Assembly: GCF_020567425.1 (NCBI RefSeq)
Contig: NZ_JAJCVJ010000001.1
Span: 1,644,231 to 1,708,230 of the forward strand
From: Salinirubrum litoreum
GTDB taxonomy: Archaea; Halobacteriota; Halobacteria; Halobacteriales; Haloferacaceae
Direction of reading: 5' to 3'
Length of the DNA stretch: 64,000 nucleotides
Of this stretch, positions 45,920 to 55,170 are shown in pieces (position 1 is the stretch's first letter; the number at the start of each line of letters is the position of its first letter). The position numbers and the translations under genes are program-made. The notes beneath the pieces are model-generated. The model was not told the DNA's origin, did not search any database, and was given only the letters and a program-made list of their open reading frames with translations.

Positions 45920-46543
45920 ATGAAGCGGCGGACACTCCTCGCACTCGCGGGGGTCGTCGGGACGAGTGGCTGTCTCGGGTACGACGTGGTGGAGGAGGAC
46001 CGGAGGACCGAGCGGAAGGTCCGCATCGCCGAACTGGAGGCGACCCTCGAGCGGCGAGACGAACAGATTCGGCGCTTCGAGGAGGCACTGACGGACCGCG
46101 AGGAGACCATCGGCGACCTCCAGTCACGGCTCTCGACGCTCCGTGAGCGACTCGACGGCCTTCGGCTGAACCAGGCGAGTCTCGTCGCCGACTGGGCGGA
46201 GGTCGGCGACGTCGCCCGGCGGGCGACCGACAGCGTGACGGGTGACACCGCCACCGTCGCCGTCAACTGCACCGCCCCGCGCTCGATGATGCACTCGACG
46301 CGCCGACTCGCCGTCTCCGTCGAGATGCGGAACCTGAACGACGAGATCGCACTCGCGGACACCGTAGAGTCGACCGTCGAGATCGACCCCGACCAGCGAC
46401 TGGTCGAGACGACCGTCGACGTCGACGTGACCTACCTCCCGTCGAGTTGGTACGTGGGGTTCGTCGGCGTGCGCGACGTCGAGACCGGGGCGACGACGCG
46501 CCGGGAGAGTGTCGAGTTCGGCGTCGAGGCCGAGTCGGCGTGA
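45920..46543 (+). CDS. Lipoprotein with coiled-coil region
   Basis: A 207-residue exported protein. The signal MKRRTLLALAGVVGTSGCLG has a lipobox-like SGC at residue 18. Residues about 25-95 are a heptad-rich coiled coil (IAELEATLERRDEQIRRFEEALTDREETIGDLQSRL), and the rest is a beta-rich domain with SVEMRNLNDEIALADTVE. The coiled coil likely sets multimerisation at the membrane surface. No family is recognised. Confidence 0.75.
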   Translation: MKRRTLLALAGVVGTSGCLGYDVVEEDRRTERKVRIAELEATLERRDEQIRRFEEALTDREETIGDLQSRLSTLRERLDGLRLNQASLVADWAEVGDVARRATDSVTGDTATVAVNCTAPRSMMHSTRRLAVSVEMRNLNDEIALADTVESTVEIDPDQRLVETTVDVDVTYLPSSWYVGFVGVRDVETGATTRRESVEFGVEAESA

Positions 46544-46582
46544 CGTGCGGTCGCGGCGAGACGGTCGAGTGGACGACGCCCG

Positions 46583-47449
46583 TCAGTCGTCGCCACCGAC
46601 CGTGATCACGGGCACCGGCGCGGTCCGGACCGTCTTCTCTGCGACACTGCCGAGCAGGATCCGGTCGGTGCCGCGTCGCCCGGTCGTGCCCATCACGACC
46701 GCGTGTGAATCGGTCGACTCGATGGCGTCGCGGATCACGTCGACCGGACTGCCGCGTTCGACGTGCGTCTCGACGGTGACGTCGTAGTCGGCCGCCGCGT
46801 CCGCGACCGACTCGACCGCCTCGCGGGCGGCGCGTTCGCTCTCCTCGCTGGCGACCGTCGAGCGTACGTCGAGTCCCAGTGCCGTCTCCTCGACCGCCGA
46901 GAGCGCGTGGACCGTGGCGTCGAGCGCCGCCGCGAGCGAGAGTGCGTGCCGGACCGCACGGGTCGCTTGCTCGCTCCCGTCGGTCGGGACGAGGATGCGC
47001 TCGTAGGGGAAGGTGAACTCCTCGTCGGCCTGCATCCGGGTCGTCAACACGGGAACCGGCGAGAGCCGGACCACCTTCTCCGAAACACTCCCGCCGAGGT
47101 AGCGCGACAGCCCCTCCTTCCCGCGCGTCGGCATCACGATCAGGTCGTGTCCGTGGCTGTCGGCGTAGTCGACGATGGTCTCGGCCGGGTTGCCCTGGAC
47201 CACGTCGGTCTCGTGGTCGACGCCGAGGTTCCGGAGCGTCTGTGCGCCCTCAGCGACGACGTCTCGGCCCTCCTGCACGAGGGCGTCGACGACCTCGTTC
47301 TCGACGACCGTGACGCTGTCGCGGTTCGTGTCGGCGACGTAGAGGAGGTGGACCGTCGCGTCGGCCCAGTGTGCGATCTGGCTCACGTGGTGGAGGACGT
47401 CGGTCGCGCCCTCGCTGCCGTCGAACGGACAGAGTACGTCGTCGTACAT
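46583..47449 (-). CDS. Tandem universal stress protein (UspA x2)
   Basis: A 288-residue protein with two Usp domains. Domain 1 (MYDDVLCPFDGSEGATDVL) ends with MPTRGKEGLSRYLGGSVSEKVV, and domain 2 (YERILVPTDGSEQATRAV) ends with MGTTGRRGTDRILLGSVAEKTV; both contain G-x2-G-x9-G-S/T nucleotide-binding motifs, so ATP is probably bound. Such proteins are common in haloarchaea and respond to stress. The start at 47449 (MYDDVL) is canonical. It is divergent from the sugar dehydrogenase gene at 47568. Confidence 0.9.
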   Translation of the reverse strand: MYDDVLCPFDGSEGATDVLHHVSQIAHWADATVHLLYVADTNRDSVTVVENEVVDALVQEGRDVVAEGAQTLRNLGVDHETDVVQGNPAETIVDYADSHGHDLIVMPTRGKEGLSRYLGGSVSEKVVRLSPVPVLTTRMQADEEFTFPYERILVPTDGSEQATRAVRHALSLAAALDATVHALSAVEETALGLDVRSTVASEESERAAREAVESVADAAADYDVTVETHVERGSPVDVIRDAIESTDSHAVVMGTTGRRGTDRILLGSVAEKTVRTAPVPVITVGGDD

Positions 47450-47567
47450 GATCGTGTGCCCGCTACGACGGCGGCGGCAAAAGAAGTTGACCCGCGTGTG
47501 GTACCGTCGCGGGCGGCGAGCGGGCGCGACGTTGATTGTCGTGCAGTCCCTCCGGTTCGACACCGAG

Positions 47568-48821
47568 ATGCGCCGACGCACCTACCTCGCGCTCGCCGGG
47601 ACCGCCGTGACCGGGAGCCTCGCTGGCTGTACCGACACCGCCGGGCCAGACACCGGAACCGGTGGGAGTGGCGACACGGCCGGTACTGGCAACGGGGGCG
47701 ACACGACCGGCGGTGACGACGACGGCGGACAGCCCGACGACACGACTGCGGTCGCGGTCGAGCGTCTCACCACCCTGTCGAGTCCGTGGGCACTGACGAC
47801 GATTCCGGACGACGACCGCTTGCTCGTGACCGAGCGCGTCGGCCAGTTGCGACTGGTCGATCCCGCGTCGGGCGACGTGCAGACGGTGCCGGGCACCCCC
47901 GAGGTGTTCGCACGCGGGCAGGGTGGGCTGCTCGACGTGGAACTCCACCCGCGCTTCCCCGAGGAGCCGTGGCTCTATCTCACGTACTCGGCCCGGCGCG
48001 AGGATGGCACGTCCACGACGCACGTCGGCAGAGGGCGGTTCGATCCGACCGCCGACGCGCCGCGACTCCGCGACTTCGAGCTACTCCACGCCGCCCAACC
48101 CTTCGTGAACTCGACCGGGCACTTCGGCTCCCGGCTGGCCTTCGACACCGACGAGCGACTGTACGTCACGGTCGGCGACCGCCAGTTCAAGGACTTCGGC
48201 CCGGACCACGTCGCACAGGACCTGACGAACGACCTCGGCACCGTCCTCCGGTTCGAGCCGGACGGGTCGATCCCCGACGACAACCCCTTCGTGGACGATC
48301 CAGAGGCGCGGGACACCATCTTCAGCTACGGCCACCGGAACGCGCAGGGGCTGACTCGCCACCCCGAGACGGGCGACATCTGGGAGGCCGAGTTCGGCGA
48401 ACAGGACGGCGACGAGATCAACGTCCTCGAAGCGGGCGGCAACTACGGCTGGCCGGTCGCCGACGAGGGCTGTACCTACGGGTCGGGCGACCCGATCGGC
48501 GTCTCACATGCGGATCGGGAGGACGTGATCGCGCCGGTGTTCGGGTGGCCCTGCGGGAGCGGGGGGTTCCCGCCCAGCGGGATGACGTTCTACACCGGCG
48601 AGGCGTTCCCCGAGTGGCAGGGCGACCTCCTGCTCGGTGGGCTGGCCTCGCAGTATCTCGCACGGTTCACTGTGGCGGGTCGGGACGTACAGGAGGCAGA
48701 GCCACTGCTTGAGGGTCGTGGGTGGCGGATCCGGGACGTGCTCGAAGCGCCCGGCACGGGCGACCTGTTCGTCCTCGTCGACGGCGGGAACGCACCGCTG
48801 GTGCGGCTGTCGCCGGCCTGA
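47568..48821 (+). CDS. PQQ-dependent aldose sugar dehydrogenase-like lipoprotein
   Basis: A 417-residue lipoprotein: MRRRTYLALAGTAVTGSLAGC with lipobox at Cys21, a low-complexity Gly/Asp linker, and then a six-bladed propeller of the soluble glucose dehydrogenase (Asd) type. Signature regions: FARGQGGLLDVELHPRFPEE, TFSYGHRNAQGLTRHP-like YGHRNAQGL, and GEQDGDEINVLEAGGNYGWP. In Asd the His and the Arg/Gln of these parts contact PQQ. Substrate: probably aldoses outside the membrane. No PQQ biosynthesis genes are in this window. Confidence 0.87.
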   Translation: MRRRTYLALAGTAVTGSLAGCTDTAGPDTGTGGSGDTAGTGNGGDTTGGDDDGGQPDDTTAVAVERLTTLSSPWALTTIPDDDRLLVTERVGQLRLVDPASGDVQTVPGTPEVFARGQGGLLDVELHPRFPEEPWLYLTYSARREDGTSTTHVGRGRFDPTADAPRLRDFELLHAAQPFVNSTGHFGSRLAFDTDERLYVTVGDRQFKDFGPDHVAQDLTNDLGTVLRFEPDGSIPDDNPFVDDPEARDTIFSYGHRNAQGLTRHPETGDIWEAEFGEQDGDEINVLEAGGNYGWPVADEGCTYGSGDPIGVSHADREDVIAPVFGWPCGSGGFPPSGMTFYTGEAFPEWQGDLLLGGLASQYLARFTVAGRDVQEAEPLLEGRGWRIRDVLEAPGTGDLFVLVDGGNAPLVRLSPA

Positions 48822-48912
48822 TGCGACACCAGCCGTCCGTGCCGACGTGACAACACATAATACTGTTTCGAGAACACGCGTATTTATGTTGGTCGAGTGA
48901 CTCGAAAAAGTC

Positions 48913-49335
48913 GTGCCCCGCATCGACGACTGGCACGCGAGTGCCGAAGCGGCTCCCCTCCACGACGACGACCCGCCCGCGACACACGAGACCGATGACG
49001 GCGTGTACTACACCGTCATCTCCGAGTTGTCCGGTCCCGCCCCCGCGACCATCGAACGAGTCTACGTCCCGGTGTCGAAGGCGTGGAGTTGCGATACAGA
49101 ACTCGTCACGGTCACCCCGAGACACGTCGAGACCGGCCGCCGCGGTGGTCGCCGACTGACCCACTTCGCCGGTGTCACGAGCGGCGACGGACCGAACGAC
49201 CGGTCGTGGCGCGTCAGGGTAGACGTCCTCGCCGACCCGCTGGACGGGTATCACCGCGCCGGACTGCAACTCACCGAGACCGTCGACTACGTCGAGTTCC
49301 CACCCGAGACGCTCGTGACGGTCGCCGTCGGATGA
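48913..49335 (+). CDS. Conserved hypothetical protein, GTG start
   Basis: A 140-residue soluble protein starting at GTG (48913): MPRIDDWHASAEAAPLHDDD then YYTVISELSGPAPATIERVYVPVSKAW, with an acidic and beta-rich middle and RSWRVRVDVLADPLDGYHRAGL near the end. No cysteine pair or catalytic signature is visible. A TATA-like TATTTATG about 20 bp upstream fits a leaderless transcript. Not recognised. Confidence 0.6.
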   Translation: MPRIDDWHASAEAAPLHDDDPPATHETDDGVYYTVISELSGPAPATIERVYVPVSKAWSCDTELVTVTPRHVETGRRGGRRLTHFAGVTSGDGPNDRSWRVRVDVLADPLDGYHRAGLQLTETVDYVEFPPETLVTVAVG

Positions 49336-49525
49336 GGTAGCGGTCGGTCACGGCGAGAGCGACCCGCTGCCCGACGAGACGGAGCCACCGTTGCTGGGGA
49401 GGACCCCGGTGACGACACTGCCAGCAGACGTGAAACGGCCACCGAGGTGGACGTCGACCGAAATCCGCGGTCCTGGGAGCACGCGCCGCCTGCCGTGCGG
49501 ACCGCCCGCTGTGGTGCCTTGCCGT

Positions 49526-50053
49526 CTACTCCGGGTCGTTCTCGCGCGTGGCCGTTCCGGCACGGTAGAGACTCACCAGTTCCGAGAAGACCAGTGCGAG
49601 CACTGGTCCCCAGACGAGCAACAAGAACCCGTGGCTCGTGTTGGCGAACGCGATCACGTAGCCCAAGACCGGGACCGAGAACAGCACTTCTCCGACGACC
49701 TGCTGACGGTACACCGGTTCGGGGTCGGCGGCGTCGTTGTTGTCGCCCTTCGTTCTGAACCGGACTGATGTCTCGGCCGTGTACTTCTCGACGACCCGAT
49801 GTGTGACGAGTCTGTTGTCGCCGCTCACGAAGGTAATGACGTCACCCTCCGTGATACGCTCCTCTACGTCGGACGATTCCACGTCGTCGACGAACACGAC
49901 CGATCCCGTCGGGATGGCCGGTTCCATACTCCCGGAACTGACCGTCAACGCTCGGTCCGCACCGACGAGTCCGGGGAACGCCTGGGCGACGAAGACAACG
50001 ACGGCTCCGAGCAGGGCGAGCGCCAGTACCACTTTGAGTGCCCTGCGGAGCAT
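49526..50053 (-). CDS. Signal peptidase I, archaeal S26B type
   Basis: A 175-residue membrane peptidase. The N-terminal helix VVLALALLGAVVVFVAQ precedes VSSGSMEPAIPTGSVVFVDD with the catalytic Ser, NRLVTHRVVEK with the catalytic His and TKGDNNDAADPEPV with the acidic residue; GEVLFSVPVLGYVIAF and a C-terminal helix follow. Short form as in SipW/Sec11. It lies 6 bp after a Tat-SipW-type protein gene, which is very likely its substrate, and is on the same operon. Confidence 0.92.
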   Translation of the reverse strand: MLRRALKVVLALALLGAVVVFVAQAFPGLVGADRALTVSSGSMEPAIPTGSVVFVDDVESSDVEERITEGDVITFVSGDNRLVTHRVVEKYTAETSVRFRTKGDNNDAADPEPVYRQQVVGEVLFSVPVLGYVIAFANTSHGFLLLVWGPVLALVFSELVSLYRAGTATRENDPE

Positions 50054-50059
50054 CGTTGC

Positions 50060-51166
50060 TTACTGGTTCTCCGGGTCGTACGAGGTGAAGTCCGGGGCTT
50101 CCGTGTGACGGCTCTGGATGAACTGGAAGTCCAGTTTGATAGACGTCCGGTCGCCCTGGATCTCGTTGCCCACACCGAACGGGATGTGGAAGTCGTAGCC
50201 GAAGTTCAGGGTGTCACCGGGCTTGAGCGGCTTCACGGTCTGCGTGTTGTTACCCGAGTCGCCGTTCTGGGGAACACTGCCGTCGAGCATCACCGAGCCC
50301 GTCGCGAGACTGGCGTGCCCGCCGGACGCAGTCTGGTAGCCGATGGTCATGTCGTCGTCGTTCCACAGCGCCGTCCCGATCGCGTTCAGGTTCTGTGACA
50401 CGTCGAGCAGACTGCGAGGGGCGAGGTAGTACTCGGTGTCTTCGTCGATCCCATCGAGGTCGCCCGGGAGGGTATCTGCGTCGAACTCTCCCTGCGGGGT
50501 GAAGCCACCCCCGGTCTCGGGCTGTGCGTTCGACCAGAAGCCGGTCGGGGTCGCACCCGCGTACTGGCCAGTGAAGCCGTCGTCGTCGAAGAACCGGCAG
50601 TTCGCGTCGCTGTCGTAGTACGGGATGATGTAGATGTTCTGTGCGAGTTCACCGTTTCCGTCCACCAGGTCGCCGCCGTTTTCGAGGTTCCCGTCCTCGT
50701 CGACGTTCTTGGAGTCGACGTCGTCGTCTGCGGCGATCTCCGGCTCGAAGTTCTTGTAGTCGTAGTTGTCGACGACGTTGACGCCCGAGGCGACCCACGC
50801 CTCGTTGGTCTCCACTTCGAGCGTGAAGTTGACACAGCCGTAGTCTCCCGGCTTCACGTCGGTGAACTCGACGTCGATGGGGACGGCCCGGTCGTTGTAG
50901 CCCGACGCGTCGAGGTCTGGACTCAGGTCGACTGCACTACGGCTCCCGTTCACAGGGTGGCCGTTGTAGGAACCGCTCCACGAGAGCGTCCCGTCGAGAC
51001 CGCCAGCCGTGAAGGTGACCGAACGGTCTTCCGTGTCGCTCAGTTGGGCGAACGTCGCTGCGCCGCCGAGCGTGGTTGCTGCACCGATACTCGCGAGTCC
51101 GCCCAGGGCCTTGCGGCGACTGATGCTGAACTCGCTTCCGCTATCAGAGTTGTCTTCGTCTGTCAT
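50060..51166 (-). CDS. SipW/TasA-type secreted protein (Tat signal)
   Basis: A 368-residue exported protein: SISRRKALGGLASIGAATTL is a Tat motif and is followed by GGAATFAQLSDTEDRS, where A-x-A-x(2)-SDTE is the SipW-type cleavage and mature start. The mature part has TFTAGGLDGTLSWSGSYNG at the front and ends FDFHIPF-like segments GYDFHIPFGVGNE and FIQSRHTEAPDF. The C-terminal FQFIQSRHT resembles HYVQCRHT in the 53174 gene product, so both belong to one family. Role: probable surface fibre or vesicle-associated protein by analogy to TasA/camelysin; unproven. Confidence 0.78.
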   Translation of the reverse strand: MTDEDNSDSGSEFSISRRKALGGLASIGAATTLGGAATFAQLSDTEDRSVTFTAGGLDGTLSWSGSYNGHPVNGSRSAVDLSPDLDASGYNDRAVPIDVEFTDVKPGDYGCVNFTLEVETNEAWVASGVNVVDNYDYKNFEPEIAADDDVDSKNVDEDGNLENGGDLVDGNGELAQNIYIIPYYDSDANCRFFDDDGFTGQYAGATPTGFWSNAQPETGGGFTPQGEFDADTLPGDLDGIDEDTEYYLAPRSLLDVSQNLNAIGTALWNDDDMTIGYQTASGGHASLATGSVMLDGSVPQNGDSGNNTQTVKPLKPGDTLNFGYDFHIPFGVGNEIQGDRTSIKLDFQFIQSRHTEAPDFTSYDPENQ

Positions 51167-51756
51167 GGTTGGATCTGGGACGAGAGCCCCACGGCGGTCG
51201 TCCGCCAGCCACCCACTGTCTCGAAGTGGGGAAGGTCCCTGTCGGAGAGTTGCACTCCGGGGCGTCTACGCAGGGGTATCGATCGGGGGTGCCGGCGACG
51301 CGATCTCGAACGTCGCCGACACCGAGAGAGACACAGCCCGAGACCCGCCTTCGGCACGTGACGCACGAGGCTGTCACCGTACACGAGCGGAGGTCTGCTC
51401 AGGTCTGCCGAGCAGGGGGTGGCGCGCAGGGTCGAACGCTCGGTGGGGGAATCTTCGACCGATCGGCGCAGTTCTGGTCCGGGCATGCTGTGGTCCGGGC
51501 ACAACGCCGTCAGTGGGTTGCACCCGATTCACCCCTGTTCGTGTAAGTGTGTAGTAGTAAACTCGCTTAGCAGTCTCATGCAACTCGTTAGTTCGTCTCA
51601 GCAACCGTCTGAGACGCCGAAGACAGATCCTGAGCGCGTCCGTCTGGACTGAGGCGTTCTTTGTGACCGACTGAAGCCCAGACTGTACGGGATTAATACC
51701 CAACTAAGTTCGATAATTCCCAGATAACTAATACGATAGTGTGTGGATTAGTTGTC
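51167..51756. other. Intergenic region between divergent SipW-type gene and regulator
   Basis: About 590 bp. The part near 51640-51755 is AT-rich (TTAATACCCAACTAAG and AACTAATACGATAG) and suits regulator binding and promoter function. I see no coding frame with credible codon use and no RNA gene. Confidence 0.5.
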
Positions 51757-52341
51757 ATGAGATCGAGGTCGTCGGACACGGATGTCTGGCAACCACCGGT
51801 GTTCGACCGTGGTGGAGGACCGTCACGAGAGACGGTGTTCGACATCCTGCAGAACAGACGGCGGCGGTACGCCTTGCACTATCTCAAACAGCAAGAGACC
51901 CCCGTAAGGATCAGAGCACTCGTCGAACAGGTAGCCTCGTGGGAGTACGACACGCCGGTACGGGAACTGGCCAGGAAGGAACGCCATCGGGTGTACGTGT
52001 CGATGACACAGACCCACCTCCCGAAGATGGTCGACGCGGATATCGTGAGTACGGACGAGGATGCCGGAACGGTCAGGCTCACCGAGCAGGCCGCAAACCT
52101 CGACGTCTATCTCGAGGTAGTCCCCGAGAACGACATCGATTGGCCACAGTTCTACGCTGGAGTCGCGCTGCTCAACGTCGGACTCTTGAGTGTCGCGACG
52201 CTGAACGTGCCGGTCATCTCACAGGCACCGGACGATCTGTGGATGCTCGCGGTCACGTTGGTGTTTCTGTTCGCGGCACTGGTCCACAACTGGTTCCAGC
52301 GCAGGAATCAGCTAGGTACGGGAGGACCACCGCCGAGGTGA
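51757..52341 (+). CDS. Membrane-anchored winged-helix regulator (DUF7344-like), copy 1
   Basis: A 194-residue protein: winged helix (about 25-110) ETVFDILQNRRRRYALHYLKQQETPVRIRALVEQV and RVYVSMTQTHLPKMVDADIV, then two membrane helices (about 140-158 and 165-184) at the C-terminus. It is a close paralogue of the gene at 52522, sharing the domain order, the HLPKM segment, and the DVYLEVVP linker before the helices. Such HTH-plus-membrane proteins are numerous in haloarchaea (I recall DUF7344). I prefer the ATG at 51757 to an in-frame one at 51739. Probably senses the envelope and controls the export genes around it. Confidence 0.8.
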   Translation: MRSRSSDTDVWQPPVFDRGGGPSRETVFDILQNRRRRYALHYLKQQETPVRIRALVEQVASWEYDTPVRELARKERHRVYVSMTQTHLPKMVDADIVSTDEDAGTVRLTEQAANLDVYLEVVPENDIDWPQFYAGVALLNVGLLSVATLNVPVISQAPDDLWMLAVTLVFLFAALVHNWFQRRNQLGTGGPPPR

Positions 52342-52521
52342 GCCAGACACCGTGATTCTCTGTTCGGGGACAAATCCCCTGTATCCGCCAATTAATCGGT
52401 TGTTAATCGCTAAAGCTCCCTTGGATGGTGACGAAGACACCGTTTGCGAACGTGTTAGCAAACTAATAATTATTCCGGTGCAAAGCTACCCTTCACAGTA
52501 TGTGGGGGCACGAGCCAACGG

Positions 52522-53085
52522 ATGAGTAGCGCGATAGCAGACTCACGGTCAGCCGAGACGCCGTCCCGGGACGACGTGTTCGAGGTACTCAGCAACGGTC
52601 GCCGCCGCAACGTGGTGCGGGCGTTGGAACGTGCTGGCGGCACTGTCGAGATCAGCGATCTCGCAGAGCAGGTCGCCGCCTGGGAGAACGATGTCCCACC
52701 GGAGGAGGTGACCTATCACCAGCGCAAGCGGACCTATACCGCTCTCCAGCAGTTCCACCTGCCGAAGATGGACGAAGCGGGGGCGCTACACTACGACAGC
52801 GACCGGGGAGTGATAGAGCCTGCCGACGACCTCGCCGACTTCAACGTCTATCTCGAGGTGGTGCCGGGGAGTAGCTTCCCTCGGAGTAAGTTGTACCTCG
52901 GCTTGGCGACTGCGTGTGTCGTCCTCGGGGTAGCCGGGTGGGTCGGACTGTTTCCGGTGACACTGGTACCGCCGCTGGCGTGGGGAGCGGTCTTCGTCGG
53001 TCTGTTCGTCGGAGCCGCACTCGTCCAGCGCCGAGCAAGCCAGAGCGTGGAAGCGGACGCCGACGGATCAGGCTACGGATCATGA
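52522..53085 (+). CDS. Membrane-anchored winged-helix regulator (DUF7344-like), copy 2
   Basis: A 187-residue protein with the same design as copy 1: DVFEVLSNGRRRNVVRALERAGGTVEISDLAEQVAAWEN and TALQQFHLPKMDEAGALHYD, the linker FNVYLEVVPGSSFPRS, and two C-terminal helices (LYLGLATACVVLGVAGWVG and LVPPLAWGAVFVGLFVGAAL). The N-terminal wHTH is 40-50% alike by eye. The 180-bp gap upstream has an AT-rich promoter region (AACTAATAATTATTCC). Transcribed in the direction of the SipW-type genes. Confidence 0.82.
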   Translation: MSSAIADSRSAETPSRDDVFEVLSNGRRRNVVRALERAGGTVEISDLAEQVAAWENDVPPEEVTYHQRKRTYTALQQFHLPKMDEAGALHYDSDRGVIEPADDLADFNVYLEVVPGSSFPRSKLYLGLATACVVLGVAGWVGLFPVTLVPPLAWGAVFVGLFVGAALVQRRASQSVEADADGSGYGS

Positions 53086-53173
53086 GCATGCCTTCCCGAC
53101 ACACCGGCTGCGCGAGGACCGTTCGCTCGCCGAGTAGTGTTCGGTACTGCTTCGACGAGTGGAGGCGATCCGG

Positions 53174-54676
53174 ATGACTGGCGACGCTGACGAGACGAGC
53201 CACGGGACGGTCCACTGGCTACGAGAGCAGATCGACCTGGCTGCCGGTGAGAGAATCGACGTGCCCGGTGTCGGTGGGCTCGGCCGACTCGCGACGATCG
53301 ACCACCTCCGCAGAGCAGCCGATGACAGGATCGACGAGAGCGGCGCGGACGGGGACTGCAGAACGTCCGAGGTAGCCAGGGTGGACGTCTCCCGGCGCTC
53401 GATCCTCGCCGGGATGACGACCATCGGTGCCTCCGGAGCGCTGGCTGGAGCCGGCACCAGCGGACTGTTGAGCGACACCGAGCGACTCGGCGGTGACGAC
53501 TCCGGTATCGTCGTGACGACCGGTGAGGTCGGCCTTCGGCTGGCCTGGCAGGAGGAGTACGACCCTCGCGACGGGAGTGGACAGACCGCTACCTCACCGG
53601 GGAGCGAGTGGCAGGGCGACTGTCCGGTATCGGGGTTCGTCGACGATCCGCCGAGCGCGTTCACCCTCACAGACCGCGTCCGGCCGGGAGACAGCGGGAC
53701 GATCCGAATCGGCTTCGACGCCATCGGTAATCCCGGCTGGTTGTGGGGCGCGCTGTCGACGGACTGTCCCGGCGGCCCGCTGTCGGCGGCCATCGACGCG
53801 ACGGCCACGTTCGGGCGCTGTACGGGCGGGAGTCTCGCGGTCGAACCGATCTACGCGGATGGCGAATCACACAGCCGGTTGACGGGGTCACTGTGTGCAG
53901 TGCTGGGGACGATCGCCGGCGGGGTCCGGTTCGGCGACGGCTGTCTCGATCCCGAGGAGACCTACCGGCTGGACATCGACTGGTCGTTCAGGCCACTCCC
54001 CGATCAGGTGTCCCGTAACGGGGCTCCGGACGCTGAGACTCCGGAGTACAGCGACGCCAGCGTCGCCTTTGGCTTCGACTATCACTACGTTCAGTGTCGC
54101 CATACCCCCAGTTCCGCGAGTCCGTTCGACGGTCAGCGCTGTGACTGTCCCGGGCGCTTCGGCATCAGCAACGTCGAGGTGTACGCCATCGAGGACGGAG
54201 AGCGTACGTACGCCGGCAAACTCGACCTCGGCGAGGACTACTGCGGTGACGCCGAGGGTGTACGGGAGAACGTCGTCGAACCGGGCCGCTACGCGCTCTG
54301 TGCCGACGAGACGCCAGGGTCGTACGAGATCGAAGTCACCGACACGACCGAGAAGAGAGAGGGCAACGACGTCGAGACGACCGGGATCGCTCTCGAACTG
54401 TTCCGAGACGGACAGCCGCGACAACTCTCTCGGGTTGACGTGTTCGGCGCCGGCAAAGAGCTCGTGTACGCCAGCGCCGCTGACTTCGACGGTAATGCCA
54501 CGGCCGGGATTCTCTCCGGACCGCTGAAGACGCTCGACGAGCCTGGCAACGCCGGGACCGACACCGACCCCGAGACCGGCGGGAAAGGCGAGCGCGCCGG
54601 GAGTGACGACGGTGTCGAGACGGACCCGAGCCCCCCGGAGAGAGTCCGATGGGAGAGTTCGGGGGGTGACGACTGA
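53174..54676 (+). CDS. SipW/TasA-type Tat protein with long N-terminal region
   Basis: A 500-residue exported protein. An unusual 70-residue soluble section (TVHWLREQIDLAAGERIDVPGVGGLGRLATIDHLR) precedes the Tat signal SRRSILAGMTTIGASGALAG and the SipW-like site LLSDTERLGG. The mature part has several cysteines in pairs (DCPVSG, RCTGGS, GDGCLD, QCRHTP, RCDCPGR) that may form disulfides. The segment FGFDYHYVQCRHTP is homologous to the 50060 protein. The C-terminus is Glu/Gly/Asp-rich. Start choice: ATG at 53174 (MTGDADET) or 53159 (MEAIRMT). Overlaps the next gene by 1 bp. Confidence 0.75.
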   Translation: MTGDADETSHGTVHWLREQIDLAAGERIDVPGVGGLGRLATIDHLRRAADDRIDESGADGDCRTSEVARVDVSRRSILAGMTTIGASGALAGAGTSGLLSDTERLGGDDSGIVVTTGEVGLRLAWQEEYDPRDGSGQTATSPGSEWQGDCPVSGFVDDPPSAFTLTDRVRPGDSGTIRIGFDAIGNPGWLWGALSTDCPGGPLSAAIDATATFGRCTGGSLAVEPIYADGESHSRLTGSLCAVLGTIAGGVRFGDGCLDPEETYRLDIDWSFRPLPDQVSRNGAPDAETPEYSDASVAFGFDYHYVQCRHTPSSASPFDGQRCDCPGRFGISNVEVYAIEDGERTYAGKLDLGEDYCGDAEGVRENVVEPGRYALCADETPGSYEIEVTDTTEKREGNDVETTGIALELFRDGQPRQLSRVDVFGAGKELVYASAADFDGNATAGILSGPLKTLDEPGNAGTDTDPETGGKGERAGSDDGVETDPSPPERVRWESSGGDD

Positions 54677-55065
54677 TGAGCGCGGACGGCCGCGACCGCT
54701 CGATACAGAAGCTCACCGTGTTGGCCGCCGTCGGGATGGTGTTACTGGCACTCGGAATCACCGGGGGGAACGCCACCTACGCGTACCTCGCTGACGGGGA
54801 GACCCTCGGAACTGCAAACGACCCGAACGTCATCGCGACCGGCAACATCGCCTCCGAACCGGTGACTCCCGGCGCCGGAAACACCGCCCCGACGACCAAT
54901 GCGGGCAACAGTTCCGGCAGCGATCGCACGTGTGCGGGCAACACCGGCGCCGGTGACGCCGGCACCGACTGCACGACAGCGTCGATGCTGACGGTGTTCG
55001 GCGTGCCGGCCATCGCTGCGGTTCGACGGGAGTACAGCCTCCCGGCATCGCGCCGTGGTAGCTGA
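54676..55065 (+). CDS. Small SipW-type secreted protein
   Basis: A 129-residue protein whose N-terminal helix (LTVLAAVGMVLLALGITGGN) ends in ATYAYLADGETLGTAND, a SipW-type cleavage site with a SDGE/DGET start. The mature section is low-complexity Gly/Asn/Thr/Ser with two cysteines and a C-terminal hydrophobic stretch TASMLTVFGVPAIAAVRREY that may anchor it. Its ATG overlaps the TGA of the previous gene (TGATG), so the two are coupled. The final basic tail RREYSLPASRRGS could be a cytoplasmic stop-transfer. Confidence 0.7.
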   Translation: MSADGRDRSIQKLTVLAAVGMVLLALGITGGNATYAYLADGETLGTANDPNVIATGNIASEPVTPGAGNTAPTTNAGNSSGSDRTCAGNTGAGDAGTDCTTASMLTVFGVPAIAAVRREYSLPASRRGS

Positions 55066-55170
55066 GATCGGTCGTCGTGAGACCTCATGCGTCGCCTGTG
55101 GTGTCCGTGGTCGCCCGACTGCTCAGTGCCGGCGAGGAGGTGCCCGGTCGGTACGTGGTACTGTCGTCGC

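Noticed and set aside
44991..46127. Long minus-strand frame antisense to the membrane and lipoprotein genes
   Set aside because: Arg/Pro-rich, antisense to well-supported genes with correct codon bias, so it is a shadow frame.
49348..49563. Minus-strand frame downstream of the signal peptidase ending GSVSSGSGSLSP
   Set aside because: It overlaps the peptidase's last codons and its first half is Arg/Pro-rich as in out-of-frame GC-rich DNA. The C-terminal part looks secreted-like, but evidence is too weak.
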